Source of the DNA: Legionellaceae bacterium
GTDB lineage: Bacteria; Pseudomonadota; Gammaproteobacteria; Legionellales; Legionellaceae
Reading direction: 5' to 3'
Length of the DNA: 7,568 nucleotides
Assembly (NCBI GenBank): GCA_030696465.1
Contig: JAUYSE010000087.1
Coordinates: forward strand, 1-7,568
Within the stretch, counting starts at the first letter, position 1. Each line of letters begins with the position of its first letter. The notes beneath the pieces were generated by a model. That model ran no database searches, was not told where the DNA came from, and saw only the letters and a list, made by a program, of their open reading frames with translations. This document shows positions 6,026 to 7,568 of the stretch, in pieces. The translations under genes were made by a program, and so were the position numbers.

Positions 6026-7568
6026 ATGGGATACAAAGACGGATACTACTATTCTTCATTTATCAGCGAAGCGAGTTATAGCAAAACGCCGAGCCATATT
6101 ATCGATCCTGTGCGCTTAAGACAAAATAAGCCTTGTTTCAAAACCCCGATGGAATCCAGTATTCAAAAAAAGAAAACCTTAGTGGTGAATTTGACCTCAG
6201 ATTTTTTTGCAAATGCTAACGAGGCCGATATAGTTCAATATCGTTTGTGGAGTCTGTGGAAAGAAGGTTTTACTATCTATGAGTATAGCGAAGGGCAACT
6301 GAAAAAAATGGATGAGATAGACGGATTTTTTCCCAGACCGGAGGTTTATAAAAAATATAAAAAAGCTGTCGATCTAGAGTTACCATTTGATAATTTATTT
6401 TTATCGAATGATGCGTTAGCGCAGAAAGCGATTCAGACCTATGGGTTGAATGCGGATGAAGTTTTAGTTTTAGGTGCTCAAAAAATAAGAACGTTGATGG
6501 CCGGTGATGCCAGTGATTGGTTGTTCCTCGATCCTTTTGAAAACATTGATTTAGAAAACTCTATGCTGAGTTCCGCTTCTTTAGCACAGTTGCTGCTTTT
6601 GCATGCGGCAAAAATTCAGCGTTTAAACTTAATGGGTTGCCTCAATATCTCGGAGGAGTTTCCAGGCGATATTAAATTGTCATTACTGCGAAAATTATCT
6701 CTTGGTGGGTCTCTTTATGGAGTTAATCGAACATTATCAATCTCGCCTTTATTGAAAGATAGTGAATATTTAGAAGATCTGCGCCTAAGAAAATTAGATA
6801 TACCAGAAGATATTTTCACTTTTTTAAAAAACCCACAATATCTTAAATCGTTAACACTACATCATTGTAAGTGGGGTGTTAATGCGTCAGAAAACTATGA
6901 TTTCTCTGGATTAGAGCGCTTTGACGCCGCCTATTTAGATGCAAAAAATTTTCGCTCGATTATACAGCATGCGTCGCAGCTAAAAGGGTTAAAAGTGGAT
7001 GCGGGCTTTCAAGTTTCAGATGCGCTCAATGGTCTACAATGTCCGAATTTAGAGGAGTTGATTGTAAAAGGCCTGAGGGATATGAGCACTTTGGCAGAGA
7101 TGTTAATCAGTACAAAAAAATTGAAAAAATTATCGATGGAAGGACTATTAGAAGGGATATCAACAGATAGTTTTAAGGAGGTAAATGTACCTTTATTAGA
7201 GGATTTTGAGCTATCTACTCGCAATGAAATTTGCGATGCCGCGTATTTTCAAAAGATTTTTGATACGGCAACCCATCTAAAAAAAATAAGTGCTCAGGTA
7301 ATGCACAATTTACCTGCGGTATTGAAAGATCATCATTATCCCTTCTTGGAGGAGCTGGCGCTACCGAAGTCTGATCTGACGATTGAATTACTGCAAAGTT
7401 TATTGAGCAGCGCAAAGCAGCTGAAAAAATTAGATATTAGTGAATGTAATGGTCTTCATGAAGGGGTATTGAGCGCTATTTCACTGCCCTTTTTAGAAGA
7501 GTTGAAAATGCGTTTTTTAAAAGTAGACGCGGCTTCTTTAATGAACCTTCTAAATTGGGAGGGAGGGA
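6026..7568 (+). CDS. Leucine-rich-repeat protein, 3' end beyond the window (candidate effector)
   Basis: The frame opens with ATG at 6026 and stays open to the right edge, giving 514 residues without a stop. Residues 1-190 form an N-terminal region I do not recognise; it has no signal peptide or membrane segment. From about residue 197 come LRR-like units of the form LxxL, starting near 197, 221, 249, 273, 296, 319, 342, 366, 391, 418, 441, 466 and 490, a step of 23-28 residues. Alternate units resemble each other: PxLEEL-type units (340, 389, 439, 488) alternate with LKKL-type units (366, 418, 466), so the true period is about 46-50. Such proteins bind other proteins and, in intracellular gammaproteobacteria, are often secreted into host cells; that role is inferred. 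It follows a hairpin repeat, probably has its own promoter, and lacks a clear ribosome binding site. Confidence 0.85.
   Translation, partial: MGYKDGYYYSSFISEASYSKTPSHIIDPVRLRQNKPCFKTPMESSIQKKKTLVVNLTSDFFANANEADIVQYRLWSLWKEGFTIYEYSEGQLKKMDEIDGFFPRPEVYKKYKKAVDLELPFDNLFLSNDALAQKAIQTYGLNADEVLVLGAQKIRTLMAGDASDWLFLDPFENIDLENSMLSSASLAQLLLLHAAKIQRLNLMGCLNISEEFPGDIKLSLLRKLSLGGSLYGVNRTLSISPLLKDSEYLEDLRLRKLDIPEDIFTFLKNPQYLKSLTLHHCKWGVNASENYDFSGLERFDAAYLDAKNFRSIIQHASQLKGLKVDAGFQVSDALNGLQCPNLEELIVKGLRDMSTLAEMLISTKKLKKLSMEGLLEGISTDSFKEVNVPLLEDFELSTRNEICDAAYFQKIFDTATHLKKISAQVMHNLPAVLKDHHYPFLEELALPKSDLTIELLQSLLSSAKQLKKLDISECNGLHEGVLSAISLPFLEELKMRFLKVDAASLMNLLNWEGG

Noticed and set aside
7009..7415. Minus-strand open frames opposite the LRR gene
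   Set aside because: They are short, overlap each other and lie inside a long plus-strand frame with clear protein repeats.

Overview
The window most likely comes from an AT-rich, host-associated gammaproteobacterium, possibly of the Legionellales. This rests on three things: moderately low G+C, Gram-negative-type gene families, and a large leucine-rich-repeat protein of the kind used as effectors by intracellular members of that order. Short palindromic repeats lie between the genes. The lineage is inferred and no marker gene is present.

Layout. Positions 1-344 hold no convincing gene: they contain a very GC-rich inverted-repeat island (98-168), a second weak palindrome (177-202) and a hairpin just before the first ribosome binding site. 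A plus-strand gene (345-1604) encodes a membrane-anchored or exported periplasmic L,D-transpeptidase-like protein with an intact His/Ser/Cys signature. It meets tail to tail, with a 36-bp overlap, a minus-strand two-gene unit: an NhaC-type Na+/H+ antiporter (2508-3941) followed by an unrecognised, possibly cupin-like protein (1569-2447). Two identical 28-bp copies of a palindromic repeat flank that last gene, and one copy encodes part of its C-terminus.

Divergently from the antiporter runs a two-component pair: an OmpR/CusR-type response regulator (4102-4773) and an overlapping histidine kinase (4754-5839). The shared 160-bp intergenic region carries a near-match to the CusR/CopR operator palindrome, so the regulator may control itself and the antiporter unit. 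The kinase has almost no periplasmic sensor loop, and a His replaces the Thr normally found four residues after the phospho-accepting His.

A long imperfect hairpin repeat (5866-5947, with a partial third copy at 5841-5855) separates the kinase from the last gene. That gene runs off the right edge and encodes at least 514 residues: a unique N-terminal domain of about 190 residues, then at least 13 LRR-like units arranged as pairs of about 46-50 residues. It is the most distinctive gene here and a candidate host-interaction protein. No mobile-element gene, CRISPR array, tRNA or rRNA was seen.
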